This document shows, piece by piece, positions 41,477 through 49,898 of a stretch of 64,000 nucleotides of DNA. The position numbers and the translations under genes were made by a program. The DNA is from Xanthobacteraceae bacterium (lineage in GTDB: Bacteria; Pseudomonadota; Alphaproteobacteria; Rhizobiales; Xanthobacteraceae). The notes under the pieces are model-generated. The model did no database searches. It was not told where the DNA came from and was given only the letters and a program-made list of their open reading frames with translations. The stretch spans positions 1 to 64,000 of the forward strand of contig JASHQS010000067.1 of the NCBI GenBank assembly GCA_030038995.1. Reading direction: 5' to 3'. How positions within the stretch are numbered: position 1 is the stretch's first letter; the number at the start of each line of letters is the position of its first letter.

Positions 41477-43663
41477 ATGGCGACGAACGGTTCTTTCGAT
41501 GGCTGGCGCAATCATTTTCAGGATGATTGGGTCGACCCGGATTCCAGCAACAGCTCGCCGCCCAACGACGGCGGCAGCCCATTGCCCGGTGACGGTAACG
41601 ACGTCGACACGCCCTCGCCAGGCAACTTTGCCAGCGAGTCAGGAGGCCCCGGACTCTTCGCCTCTCTCTATGGGTGGGGCCTGGCGCCGGCGAATGACAG
41701 CGGCGTATGGCTCGGCGACCCTGGCCTCCTCAATCAGGCACCCACGCCGGTGAGTTCCGCATCGAGCGCCGCCACGCCCGAAACGCCGACCAACAGCGAA
41801 TCGACTAACTGGTCAGGAGGCGTCATAACGGCCGCCCCGGGCGAAAGTTTCAGCACCGTCTCGGCCCAGTGGGTGATCCCGACCATCGCGCAGGTGCCGA
41901 TCAACGGTGTCACGACCTCGGATATCGCCGAGTGGGTCGGCATCGACGGTTACCAATCCTCGGACGTGTGTCAGGCCGGCGTTTACGAGGAAGCGCAGAC
42001 ATCCAACGGTCAGACTACGCTCAGTTGCGAGGCATGGGTGGAATGGTATCCGGCCGATGCCGAGTTTATCCCTCTTTCGTCCTTCGACGTAAACCCAGGC
42101 AACACGATATCAGTCACGGTCGAAACGAGTGGCGCTGGGGCGACCGAAGCTACCTTCATCTTCGACGACGAAACAACCGGCCAGACCTACGAAACCACCT
42201 TGACGGCCCCAACTGGCACCAGCCTGCAGGGCAATAGCGCCGAGGCTATCGTTGAAACGCCTGAATTGATCAGCGGCAACGGCCAGGTGTCGCAACCGCT
42301 CCTGGCCGACTTCCTCAACTCGCCTGTCACGTTCGACGATGTCAGCGCGACCTATTCCAACGGCTCGGCGGCCAGCCTCTCATCAGCCCAATCGATCGAC
42401 CTGGAGACGAAAGACGTCCCGGGCATCAGTGGATACGTTCAGGAAGCCTACGGCAGCATCCAGCCGGCGTCCGATTCAGTCACGGTGACCGAGAATCAGT
42501 ACTGGCCCACCCCCCCGACCACGGCCGAAATGATCATGACCGATACGTCGGGCAATTATTACATCTACGACATCGGCAACAATTCGCTCCAGGGATCAAA
42601 TCTGCTGGAGAATTTAGGAACCGGCTACACGTTCGGCGGCATCGGCAATTTCGGCGGCGACAGCGGCGACATGATGCTGCGCGCCTCCAATGGCGATGTC
42701 TACGTCTACGACATCAGCAATAACCAGATCACCGGGACGCATGACCTGGGCAACGTGGGAACGAACTGGACAATTGCCGGTTTTGGCGACTTCAGCGGCA
42801 ATCCCGGCGAAACCGATATGATCATGCAGCAAAGCAGCGGCAATCTGGAGGTCTACGACATCAGCAACAATGAGGTAACCTTCGCCACCTCGCTCGGCAA
42901 TTTCGGCTCAAATACGGTTGCCGGCTTCGGTGACTTCAGCGGCAATGCCGGCGAAACCGACATGATGATGCGCAGCTCGACGGGCGACCTCCTGGTCTAT
43001 GACATGGGCAAGAATTCCGTCACCAGTGGGCCCATCGATCTCGGCAATGTCGGCTTGAATTGGGTGGTGTACGGGTTCGGCGACTTCAGCAGCAATGCCA
43101 ATGAAACCGACCTGATCATGCGCAACACGAGTAACGGCGATTTCGAGCTTTACGACATCAGCGACAATCGCGTCGTCAGCGCCGAGGCGCTCGGCAATGT
43201 CGGTCTGGAATGGACACTTGCCGGCTTCGGTGATTTCAGCGGCAATCCCGGCGAAACCGACATGCTGTTGCGCGACAGCAACAATGGCGATTTCGAGATC
43301 TATGATTTTGCCAACAATCAAATATACAATGCCGCATCGATCGGTGAGGTCACGCAGAGCTACACCGTCGCTGGAACGGGACCCGATGTGTCCGGCAGCG
43401 ACACCATGTTGTCGACCTCGCTGGGTGCCGCCGTGGCATCGGCGTCGATGTCGGCCGACGGGGGTATGGCCGGCTTCGAATTCACAAACGCCGGGCAAAG
43501 CCCGCAATCGTTCGGATCAACGAACGGTCTCTCCGAAATCGTGGCGCCGATGAGCAGCTTGTTCTCCGCGCCGGCGCCGATGGCTGAGTTTTCCTCGACG
43601 CTCTCAGAGCCGAGCACAGCGGCGACGGTTCTTGCGGCCGATACTCTTCAGCATACGGTGTGA
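41477..43663 (+). CDS. Eqolisin-type (G1/A4) glutamic endopeptidase with C-terminal repeat domain
   Basis: The 728-residue protein has a Pro/Ser/Asp-rich N-terminus (1-105) and a glutamic-peptidase domain (about 108-320). That domain reads STNWSGGVITAAPGESFSTVSAQWVIPT, AEWVGIDGYQSSDVCQAGVYEE (Gln166 aligned with the eqolisin catalytic Gln) and SAEAIVETPEL with the catalytic Glu at 256 or 260. About six repeats of 48-50 residues follow (GFGDFSGNPGETDMIM, LEVYDISNNEV). The family cleaves proteins at acid pH. There is no N-terminal signal peptide, so type I secretion is likely; an ABC/HlyD pair lies at 55976-59743. The GGAG before ATG 41477 supports the start. Confidence 0.85.
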   Translation: MATNGSFDGWRNHFQDDWVDPDSSNSSPPNDGGSPLPGDGNDVDTPSPGNFASESGGPGLFASLYGWGLAPANDSGVWLGDPGLLNQAPTPVSSASSAATPETPTNSESTNWSGGVITAAPGESFSTVSAQWVIPTIAQVPINGVTTSDIAEWVGIDGYQSSDVCQAGVYEEAQTSNGQTTLSCEAWVEWYPADAEFIPLSSFDVNPGNTISVTVETSGAGATEATFIFDDETTGQTYETTLTAPTGTSLQGNSAEAIVETPELISGNGQVSQPLLADFLNSPVTFDDVSATYSNGSAASLSSAQSIDLETKDVPGISGYVQEAYGSIQPASDSVTVTENQYWPTPPTTAEMIMTDTSGNYYIYDIGNNSLQGSNLLENLGTGYTFGGIGNFGGDSGDMMLRASNGDVYVYDISNNQITGTHDLGNVGTNWTIAGFGDFSGNPGETDMIMQQSSGNLEVYDISNNEVTFATSLGNFGSNTVAGFGDFSGNAGETDMMMRSSTGDLLVYDMGKNSVTSGPIDLGNVGLNWVVYGFGDFSSNANETDLIMRNTSNGDFELYDISDNRVVSAEALGNVGLEWTLAGFGDFSGNPGETDMLLRDSNNGDFEIYDFANNQIYNAASIGEVTQSYTVAGTGPDVSGSDTMLSTSLGAAVASASMSADGGMAGFEFTNAGQSPQSFGSTNGLSEIVAPMSSLFSAPAPMAEFSSTLSEPSTAATVLAADTLQHTV
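42524..43396 (+). repeat. Six tandem 48-50-residue repeats in the peptidase C-terminal domain
   Basis: GFGDFSGNPGETDM-type blocks recur at residues 435, 483, 533 and 583, with more divergent copies before and after. Each is followed by GDFEVYDISNN and LGNVG-WT. The pattern (VCBS/FG-GAP-like) suggests a beta-propeller or beta-solenoid used for surface or glycan binding. Confidence 0.8.
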
Positions 43664-43754
43664 GCCGCGCGTCGGCCTGCGTGCCGCCCGCAGCCTTGCT
43701 GGACGGCGCCAACTCAGCGCGCTATTGCTTCGCGCGCAGCCGCAGAGGGATTGC

Positions 43755-45182
43755 ATGGGGCTTGGGCCACCCGTCCTTGAGCTTTATCGGCAACTGAAAA
43801 TCCTCGGCGCCTTGGACGGCGTTCGCGACGTCATCGAGCTGGGCTCGCAGGATTTCTGGTGCCCGCAGCAGAATCTCGTTCGCGCGCTCTGTGCCGCCTT
43901 CGGCCGCAGTGAGCCCGCTCCCGAACTGCTGCGCACGACGAACGCCAGCCAATTGCCGGCGCGGCTACTCTACGAGGCGCTCGGGCTGACTTATCGCTGC
44001 GTCGATGTCGACGACCGGGTCGGCTCGCTCGTCCTCGACATGAACTTCGACGGCGCGCCGCCGGAACATGTCGGGCGCTATGATCTCGTCACCAATCACG
44101 GCACTTCCGAGCACCTGCTCAACCAATACAACGTCTTCAAGCTGATGCATGATTTCGCCAGGCCCGGCGGCATCATGGTCCATGCGGTGCCGTTCACGGT
44201 GCACCTCGATCACGGCTTCTTCAACTATCAGCCGAATTTCTTCGAGTGTCTGGCCCGTTATAATTCTTATGAGACATTGGGCCTTTGGGTCGGGCCGGAC
44301 TGGCAGCTGCCGAGCTTCGTGCCCTGGCAGCCGGCGCTGCTGGAATTCCTCGCGCTGTCGGCGAAGACTACGCATCTGCTCGTCGTCGCGCTGCGCAAAT
44401 TGTACGCCAACGACTTCCGCGTGCCGTTTCAGAACCATTACGAGGACACGGCGCCGGAGTCTGCGCTTAGCCGCTATGCATTGACGGTTGACGGTGAAAG
44501 CGTCAGCGGCGCCCGGATCAAATACCTTAGCAGAAGAGATTTGTTGGCCAAGGATTACCTCGCCGAAATTCAGGAGTTGAAGGCTTCGCTGAACGCTTGT
44601 CGGCGGCAGATCGGTGCATTGCAGCGCGCACTCACCGATGGTGCTCGATCAGGCGGCCCGGCCATAAACCGCGCGATCGAGGAGCTGGCGAAAATCAAAG
44701 GGCAACTGAGCGCGGCCGCGCCCATGGCGCACGGTTCGCAGCCGCTCACGCAGGAGTTCACCTATGAGGGCCGCGGCCAGACCGCCAGCGTCATCCCGCA
44801 AAATCCGACCAAGGCGACCCGCGAGCACGGCGCCCCCATCATGCGCATCGCGCCGAGGCCGGAGCACGGTTTTGTAACCCTGCAGCTCCACTTTCTGATC
44901 AACTGTTACCTTTCCGAGCCCAATTCGGTGGTAATAGCGGTATTCCAGGACGGCAAGGACCAGCCGGTTGCCCTGCTCGCCGAGCCGCTGAGGCCGAAGG
45001 AAATGAGCGTGATCGACAAGGAAATCTCGGTCTCGGTGGAAAGCAGCGCCGCGCCGCCCGCGTTCGAGATCCGTGTCGGCGTTGTACAGTCGCGCGGGGC
45101 ATTGTTCCTGAATCACATTCCCGGCGAGGACGCCGTTGTGTCGCCCGCTAGCCGCATCCGCGTGTGTTGGTTGGCAGAATGA
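43755..45182 (+). CDS. Methyltransferase-like protein with coiled coil and C-terminal beta domain
   Basis: The 475-residue product starts MGLGPPVLELYRQLKILGALDGVRDVIELGSQDFWCPQ. It carries YRCVDVDDRVGSLVLDMNF and RYDLVTNHGTSEHLLNQYNVFKLMHDFARPGGIMVHAVPFTVHLDHGFFNYQPNFFECLARYN, a SAM-methyltransferase-like core (about 25-230). A coiled-coil-like stretch (LAEIQELKASLNACRRQIGALQRAL) and a beta-rich end follow. It lacks a textbook GxGxG motif. AGAGGGA upstream of ATG 43755 decides the start; the ORF track begins at 43632 within the peptidase gene. It may modify the glycan or a protein, but the substrate is unknown. Confidence 0.72.
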   Translation: MGLGPPVLELYRQLKILGALDGVRDVIELGSQDFWCPQQNLVRALCAAFGRSEPAPELLRTTNASQLPARLLYEALGLTYRCVDVDDRVGSLVLDMNFDGAPPEHVGRYDLVTNHGTSEHLLNQYNVFKLMHDFARPGGIMVHAVPFTVHLDHGFFNYQPNFFECLARYNSYETLGLWVGPDWQLPSFVPWQPALLEFLALSAKTTHLLVVALRKLYANDFRVPFQNHYEDTAPESALSRYALTVDGESVSGARIKYLSRRDLLAKDYLAEIQELKASLNACRRQIGALQRALTDGARSGGPAINRAIEELAKIKGQLSAAAPMAHGSQPLTQEFTYEGRGQTASVIPQNPTKATREHGAPIMRIAPRPEHGFVTLQLHFLINCYLSEPNSVVIAVFQDGKDQPVALLAEPLRPKEMSVIDKEISVSVESSAAPPAFEIRVGVVQSRGALFLNHIPGEDAVVSPASRIRVCWLAE

Positions 45183-45190
45183 TTCCGCAT

Positions 45191-46396
45191 TCATCTGGAA
45201 AAAGATCGCGCTTTCCGTGCGAGCTTCGAGAGCAAAGACATGTTCGCTGTACCGTCCTGGCGATCATGCTCAATAATTTCGGCGGGAATCTGGAAGAATT
45301 GCCCGCCGTTCGCGGTGGCCGGCTCGATCGTTCCAGGCATCGCCATGGCATTCGTATAGATTTGTGAGCCGTGCCCATCGGCAAACGCCTTCTGCCCAAT
45401 AACGATTGGGGGGGCGCCACCGCCGACTGCTGACCAGATTGCGTACTGCGCATGGACGCGGCCGCCACTTTCAGCATGAAGAATACGCGTTACCGATAGC
45501 TCGTTCGCTATCTCGATCTTCTGCGAGCCGAAATCGATTTCACCGCCGCGAGTGGCCGCGAACATGCAATGTGCATTGCCGTCCAGGCGAACCGGGCCGA
45601 TCACGTTCACGCTGCCATTCCAAGTCGCGACCGGATTGGACTGCTCGAATGCGCCAAAATGCACCCATCCCAGGTCGCCGATACCGAATTGTCGAACAAA
45701 CAAGCCGACAGAGCCGAGCCCGTTTGTCGCAAGACGCATTCCCAACACTACGAGTATGCCAAAATCCTCGGCATAGAACCCGCGCGAGCGCGGCGGGATA
45801 TTAATGATGACGCGGTCGGGATAATCCATGTTGCCCACGACGCCAATTTTGTTCTGGCCGTGCAGAGGCTTTGACACGGCGATGAGCTGCCCCCCGGGTG
45901 GAACACCATAGACCCCGTCGAGAAGCCGGACATCCGCATGCGTGCCATTGATATCGAACTGATCGATGATCAGGTCAGCGGCGAGTTGGGGGGTTCGCAA
46001 TGGCGAAGCCGGCAACATTCCGTCGTTGACGCGGTCGTTGCCGTCGGGTGCAACGAAGATCGTGCGCGAACTCGGCAGCTTCCAGCGTTGCGCCGGCGGA
46101 TCGGCGAGCCACAGATTCTTGCAGCTGATGAGGCGTACGAATTGGCGCGGCCATAATCGATAATGGACAGCCTCGCCCAGAACCACGCGCTTGCAACGGA
46201 GAGGATCGACATTCACGGCAGCGCAGGAAAAGTCGTTATCGTACTTTTCTGGGGCGCTCAATGTGAGGTCGTAGAAGTCGTCGCCGCCCAACAGGAAGAG
46301 GCAGTTCTTTTCGGTTTTGTCGACGTGATGCGTACCGAAGATATCGCGCCGATAGGCAAACTCAGCTGCTGCCAACACTGTAGTGACTTCTCCCAT
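45191..46396 (-). CDS. Pectate-lyase-like (right-handed beta-helix) protein, function unknown
   Basis: The 401-residue product has RTIFVAPDGNDRVNDGMLPASPLRTPQLAADLIIDQFDINGTHADVRLLDGVYGVPPGG. This is the opening typical of parallel beta-helix proteins of the DUF1565/pectate-lyase superfamily. Later strands (VIINIPPRSRGFYAEDFGILVVLGMRL, VNVIGPVRLDGNAHCMFAATRGGEIDFG) fit helix turns. No signal peptide is visible. An about 110-residue N-terminal region precedes the helix. Such folds serve as polysaccharide lyases, epimerases or tail-spike-like binders; no catalytic set is identifiable here. It converges with the methyltransferase-like gene, with eight bases between the stops. Confidence 0.65.
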   Translation of the reverse strand: MGEVTTVLAAAEFAYRRDIFGTHHVDKTEKNCLFLLGGDDFYDLTLSAPEKYDNDFSCAAVNVDPLRCKRVVLGEAVHYRLWPRQFVRLISCKNLWLADPPAQRWKLPSSRTIFVAPDGNDRVNDGMLPASPLRTPQLAADLIIDQFDINGTHADVRLLDGVYGVPPGGQLIAVSKPLHGQNKIGVVGNMDYPDRVIINIPPRSRGFYAEDFGILVVLGMRLATNGLGSVGLFVRQFGIGDLGWVHFGAFEQSNPVATWNGSVNVIGPVRLDGNAHCMFAATRGGEIDFGSQKIEIANELSVTRILHAESGGRVHAQYAIWSAVGGGAPPIVIGQKAFADGHGSQIYTNAMAMPGTIEPATANGGQFFQIPAEIIEHDRQDGTANMSLLSKLARKARSFSR

Positions 46397-46526
46397 CGCC
46401 TTGACGGCCCTCGCAATATTTCTACTATAGCCATCAAGCGGGTCAACTCGACCGCTGCAAGACTCTCGCTGGCTGCGAACCTGAATATCAACAAATTTGC
46501 AACTCGCGGGGCAAGCCGCGGCACCG

Positions 46527-47582
46527 TCAGATCTTGGTCGAATTCGACTTCTCTCGCTCGATCTGCTCTACGACTTTTGCCGTCATGTCTTCGGCAACTC
46601 GGCGCGGATCGCTGTCGCGGTTGAACCGGATCGCATTGATGCGGTCCTCGGAATATTGCCGGTAAGTGAACGTCTGGTGCGGATGCTCACGCAGCAGCCA
46701 GCCGCAGGCTTCCTCGACCTCCAGGCGACCGGCGATACGATCCTTATTGCCTAGCAGTATGCTTAGGGAAATATCCTGCAGGCCGTACAGCTCGGCGACC
46801 GCGATCATCTTGAGCAATCTATCGACGCCAAACGTACCCTGCACCGCCGCATCTTCGAAAGCGTCCCTGAGAAACAGGCAGTCGCATACGTGAATGCGGC
46901 CGATCGAGCGCATCACATAGCGGCCACCCTCGATCTCTTGTGGAAATCCGTTGGAGGCGGGAGGCTTCGGCTGCCTGACAATACCCATGTCGTAGACGGA
47001 CATGTTGTGGGGAGCCAATTGCTCATATAGCTCGACGAAGTGTGAGCGCGGGTTCCGCGGGGTGCGGAAAAAGTGGGCCTCGGATTCGATCCCTAGAATT
47101 CCGCTGCGCAAGAGCATTTCGCCTGCGCCCTTGACGATTTCGATCTCATAGGTTTCTGCATCGAGCTTCATGAAGTCGATCGCAGGGCCAATCGTGCCTT
47201 CCGAGAGCAGGGTATCAAGCCGGCGGATCGGCACTTGACTCCACTTCTCGTCAATGGCGTCCGTGCCATTGGTCGCCGCGAAATATGACGATGATGGGTT
47301 CTCGCGGATATAGCGAAACGGCCGCATCTCATCCTTGTCGCCTAGGGCGCAATGCAAATACCGAATGCGATCTGGGTGTTTGTTGGCTGCGATGAGGGGT
47401 GCAACGCCGTCTTCGTACAGCGCATCAAAACCCCAAACCTCAAGGTGGTCGCCGAAGGCCTTCCAACGATCGTGAAATCCGCCGCGCACGCCAACGTCAA
47501 TGAGCCGGAAGCTCTCGCTCAAAATCCCCCGCTTGCAGATTTCGTTGGTGAAATAAGGGTAAGGCGGAAAGTAGTGAGCCAA
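46527..47582 (-). CDS. FkbM-family methyltransferase
   Basis: The 351-residue protein has FRLIDVGVRGGFHDRWKAFGDHLEVWGFDAL and YLHCALGDKDEMRPFRYIRENPSSSYF. IDFMKLDAETYEIEIVKGAGEMLLRSGILGIESEAHFF is the FkbM signature region. FkbM enzymes O-methylate sugars and glycan ends. I place the start at TTG 47582, because GCGGAGGG lies seven bases before it; the ORF-track start at 47618 is also TTG. The approximately 100-residue C-terminal extension (VDRLLKMIAVAELYGLQDISLSILLG) is unusual for the family. It is divergent from the radical SAM gene at 47818. Confidence 0.8.
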   Translation of the reverse strand: MAHYFPPYPYFTNEICKRGILSESFRLIDVGVRGGFHDRWKAFGDHLEVWGFDALYEDGVAPLIAANKHPDRIRYLHCALGDKDEMRPFRYIRENPSSSYFAATNGTDAIDEKWSQVPIRRLDTLLSEGTIGPAIDFMKLDAETYEIEIVKGAGEMLLRSGILGIESEAHFFRTPRNPRSHFVELYEQLAPHNMSVYDMGIVRQPKPPASNGFPQEIEGGRYVMRSIGRIHVCDCLFLRDAFEDAAVQGTFGVDRLLKMIAVAELYGLQDISLSILLGNKDRIAGRLEVEEACGWLLREHPHQTFTYRQYSEDRINAIRFNRDSDPRRVAEDMTAKVVEQIEREKSNSTKI

Positions 47583-47817
47583 TGGGATACCCTCCGCGCG
47601 GCGAGACAGCGCGCGCAATGCGCCCTAAGTGGGATGCCGAGTCAAGCGGTCCGCATCCGCGGAAGGCCAGACTTTCCGGCGGTCTCTGCCTGCGGCCCAC
47701 ACAAGCCGCGTTGCGCCGCCCCAGGCTTGAGTTCCGCACCGTCCGCAACCTTGTCGGGCGCCCCGGCAGGTGATAGTCCTCGACAGCCAGCGTCATGCCG
47801 TTCGCAAGGGGGGGAGC

Positions 47818-49689
47818 ATGAGCACCCTGTTAGCCGAAAAGGTGACTGCGTTGCAGAGTCGGGAAGCCGACCCGGCGCCCTATCCGCGGCAGCTCGTTCT
47901 CGACTGGACCGACTATTGCAATGCGAAATGCTTCTTCTGCTGGCGCGAGAAGTACGAGCAGGAAATCGGCGGTATGGGCGAGTTCATACCGTTCGCGAAG
48001 CTCAAGAAGCTCGAAGACGTTCTCAGCAAGGTGGAAATTTTCGGGATTTCCAGCGGCATCGGCGAGCCGCTGCTGCACCCGGAGCTCGATGAAATATTGA
48101 CCTGGCTGTACCGGATCAATCCCTCGATCCGGCTGCAAACGGTGACCAATGGCACGACGCTGACTGCCGCCAAGGCGGCATGGTTCGCCGGGCACCTCGA
48201 TTGGCTTTCGGTATCGCTGAACGCGGCCAACGGCGATGCCCACATGCGCGACATGTTCCCGCACCTCGCCAAGCGGGGCATCGATGCCGGGAAGAGGTTC
48301 GATCTCCACATTCGCCATCTGACCGAGTTCATGGCGGCACTCCCGCTCGAGGACCGCCGCCGGGTCAGATTTCAGATGGTCACCCATCGGTATAACGTGA
48401 AGGACGTGGTCGATTTCGTTCGCCTCGTTCACCGAATTGGAGGCTTCCAAGCCGTCTTCACCAATATCGCGGCGCATCCCGATACGATTGATTGGTCGCT
48501 GTACTGGATCAAGGATCAGTACAACGATCTGATAGAGGAAGCTTGTGAGGTAGGAACGCGCCTTGGCGTGCAAGTCCACTCGGTGCGGTTTTTTACCGGC
48601 GTCAAGCCGGTGTTCGACCTCGACAAGGTCTGCCGCGACCCGATCGACATCGCCTACATCAGCCGGTCCAGTCATGCCTCGCCCTGTTGTCACTGGACCG
48701 AAGCGCAGATCCCGGTTGATTACTACAATGATGAACAGGGATTCGAGAAATACTGGAACAGCGATCTGCTGCAGCGGTTGCGCCGCAAGCGTGACTTCGC
48801 CAGCTGCCGCGTCTGCGGCATGTCGCGAATTTTCGACGAGACGAGCTTTCATTTCTCGCCGAAGCTGAAGCAAATCCTCATCAAAGAGGGCCGGATAGCG
48901 GAGATCAACAGCGAGAACGATTTCCCCGATGCCGGCTTGGTGCGAACCTGCGTCGACAACAAGCTGGACCTGCCGAGCATCCGGCGCACGCTGTTGGCTG
49001 TCGGACTGCCGGCCGAGATGGCCGGCGTCATCGAAACCCAGGGTCTTGCGGCGCTGCCGGCGCTCGATCGAGCCTGTTGGGATGCCTTCCAGAAAGCCGA
49101 CCTGCCGCTGACGAGCGCCAGCGTTGCCTTGGCCGGTCCTTTCCTCGGCATCGGCTGGGGCATCCCCATCCACGAGTATCAAAACCGGCTTTCGGCGCGC
49201 TGGATCGGTGCCGCGCAGCAGGCATCGATTTTTGTCCGGGTCCAGCCGGGCACGGCCTGCGAGCTCTCCTTCACCGTCCATCACGTCCATCCGGCCGAAT
49301 TGGAGTCGCAGTTGGGCATCAATGTGTGCGGCCGCGCGCTGGAGACGCGGCGGTCTCGCGATCTCGTCGGGCGGGCGACGCTCAGCGCAACCGTGCCGGA
49401 CGATCTGACCGAAGCCTGCCATGGGCGTTTGTGGGTGCGAATCGGCGCCTTCAGCGAAAATGGACGAGTGCTGGCGGGGCACGTGTCGCTGGTGCGGTTG
49501 ACGTTGTCCGATCCGGCCAAGGCTGGCGTCGCCAAGCTGGAACAGGCCGTTGCCGAAAAAGATGCGCTGCTGGCCCAGCTAAGCGGACGGCTCGCGGCGC
49601 TCGAGGAAGAGCTGAAGGCCTTGTATGCATCGCGGTCGTGGCGCGTCACTGCCCCACTGAGGAAATTCAGACGTTGGCTGCACAGGTAA
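47818..49689 (+). CDS. Radical SAM/SPASM-like protein with C-terminal beta domain and SRSWRVTAPLR tail
   Basis: The 623-residue product starts MSTLLAEKVTAL after GGGGGGAG. Its radical SAM core has RQLVLDWTDYCNAKCFFCWREKY (CxxxCxxC), FGISSGIGEPLLHPELDEILTWLY and LQTVTNGTTLTAAKAAWFAGHLDWLSVSLNAAN. Extra Cys residues (SPCCHW, FASCRVCGMS) suggest a SPASM-type auxiliary cluster. Residues 400-560 form a beta-rich domain. The end is coiled-coil followed by LYASRSWRVTAPLRKFRRWL, a tail often seen on glycosyltransferases and methyltransferases of surface-polysaccharide loci. It probably modifies a glycan or glycolipid; the reaction is unknown. Confidence 0.8.
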   Translation: MSTLLAEKVTALQSREADPAPYPRQLVLDWTDYCNAKCFFCWREKYEQEIGGMGEFIPFAKLKKLEDVLSKVEIFGISSGIGEPLLHPELDEILTWLYRINPSIRLQTVTNGTTLTAAKAAWFAGHLDWLSVSLNAANGDAHMRDMFPHLAKRGIDAGKRFDLHIRHLTEFMAALPLEDRRRVRFQMVTHRYNVKDVVDFVRLVHRIGGFQAVFTNIAAHPDTIDWSLYWIKDQYNDLIEEACEVGTRLGVQVHSVRFFTGVKPVFDLDKVCRDPIDIAYISRSSHASPCCHWTEAQIPVDYYNDEQGFEKYWNSDLLQRLRRKRDFASCRVCGMSRIFDETSFHFSPKLKQILIKEGRIAEINSENDFPDAGLVRTCVDNKLDLPSIRRTLLAVGLPAEMAGVIETQGLAALPALDRACWDAFQKADLPLTSASVALAGPFLGIGWGIPIHEYQNRLSARWIGAAQQASIFVRVQPGTACELSFTVHHVHPAELESQLGINVCGRALETRRSRDLVGRATLSATVPDDLTEACHGRLWVRIGAFSENGRVLAGHVSLVRLTLSDPAKAGVAKLEQAVAEKDALLAQLSGRLAALEEELKALYASRSWRVTAPLRKFRRWLHR

Positions 49690-49898
49690 GCGCATCTTGT
49701 GGGATTCGCCTCTGACAACGCATCGCGTGCATTCATTCAACATATTCGACACGAGCTATTACATCGCGTCCGATCCGTTGCCCGGCGCGCTCATGCTTCA
49801 CTCCTCGCCCGGGGGAATTGGCAGCTTGAATACGTCACGCATCGCCCGTTCATCGTTCGGCGGCGGGCGCGTCGCTGCAATCAGCCCCAGCGCGGCCA

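Noticed and set aside
47830-49482. 550-codon minus-strand ORF
   Set aside because: Antisense to the radical SAM gene with its intact CxxxCxxC motif; no domain in the minus-strand product.
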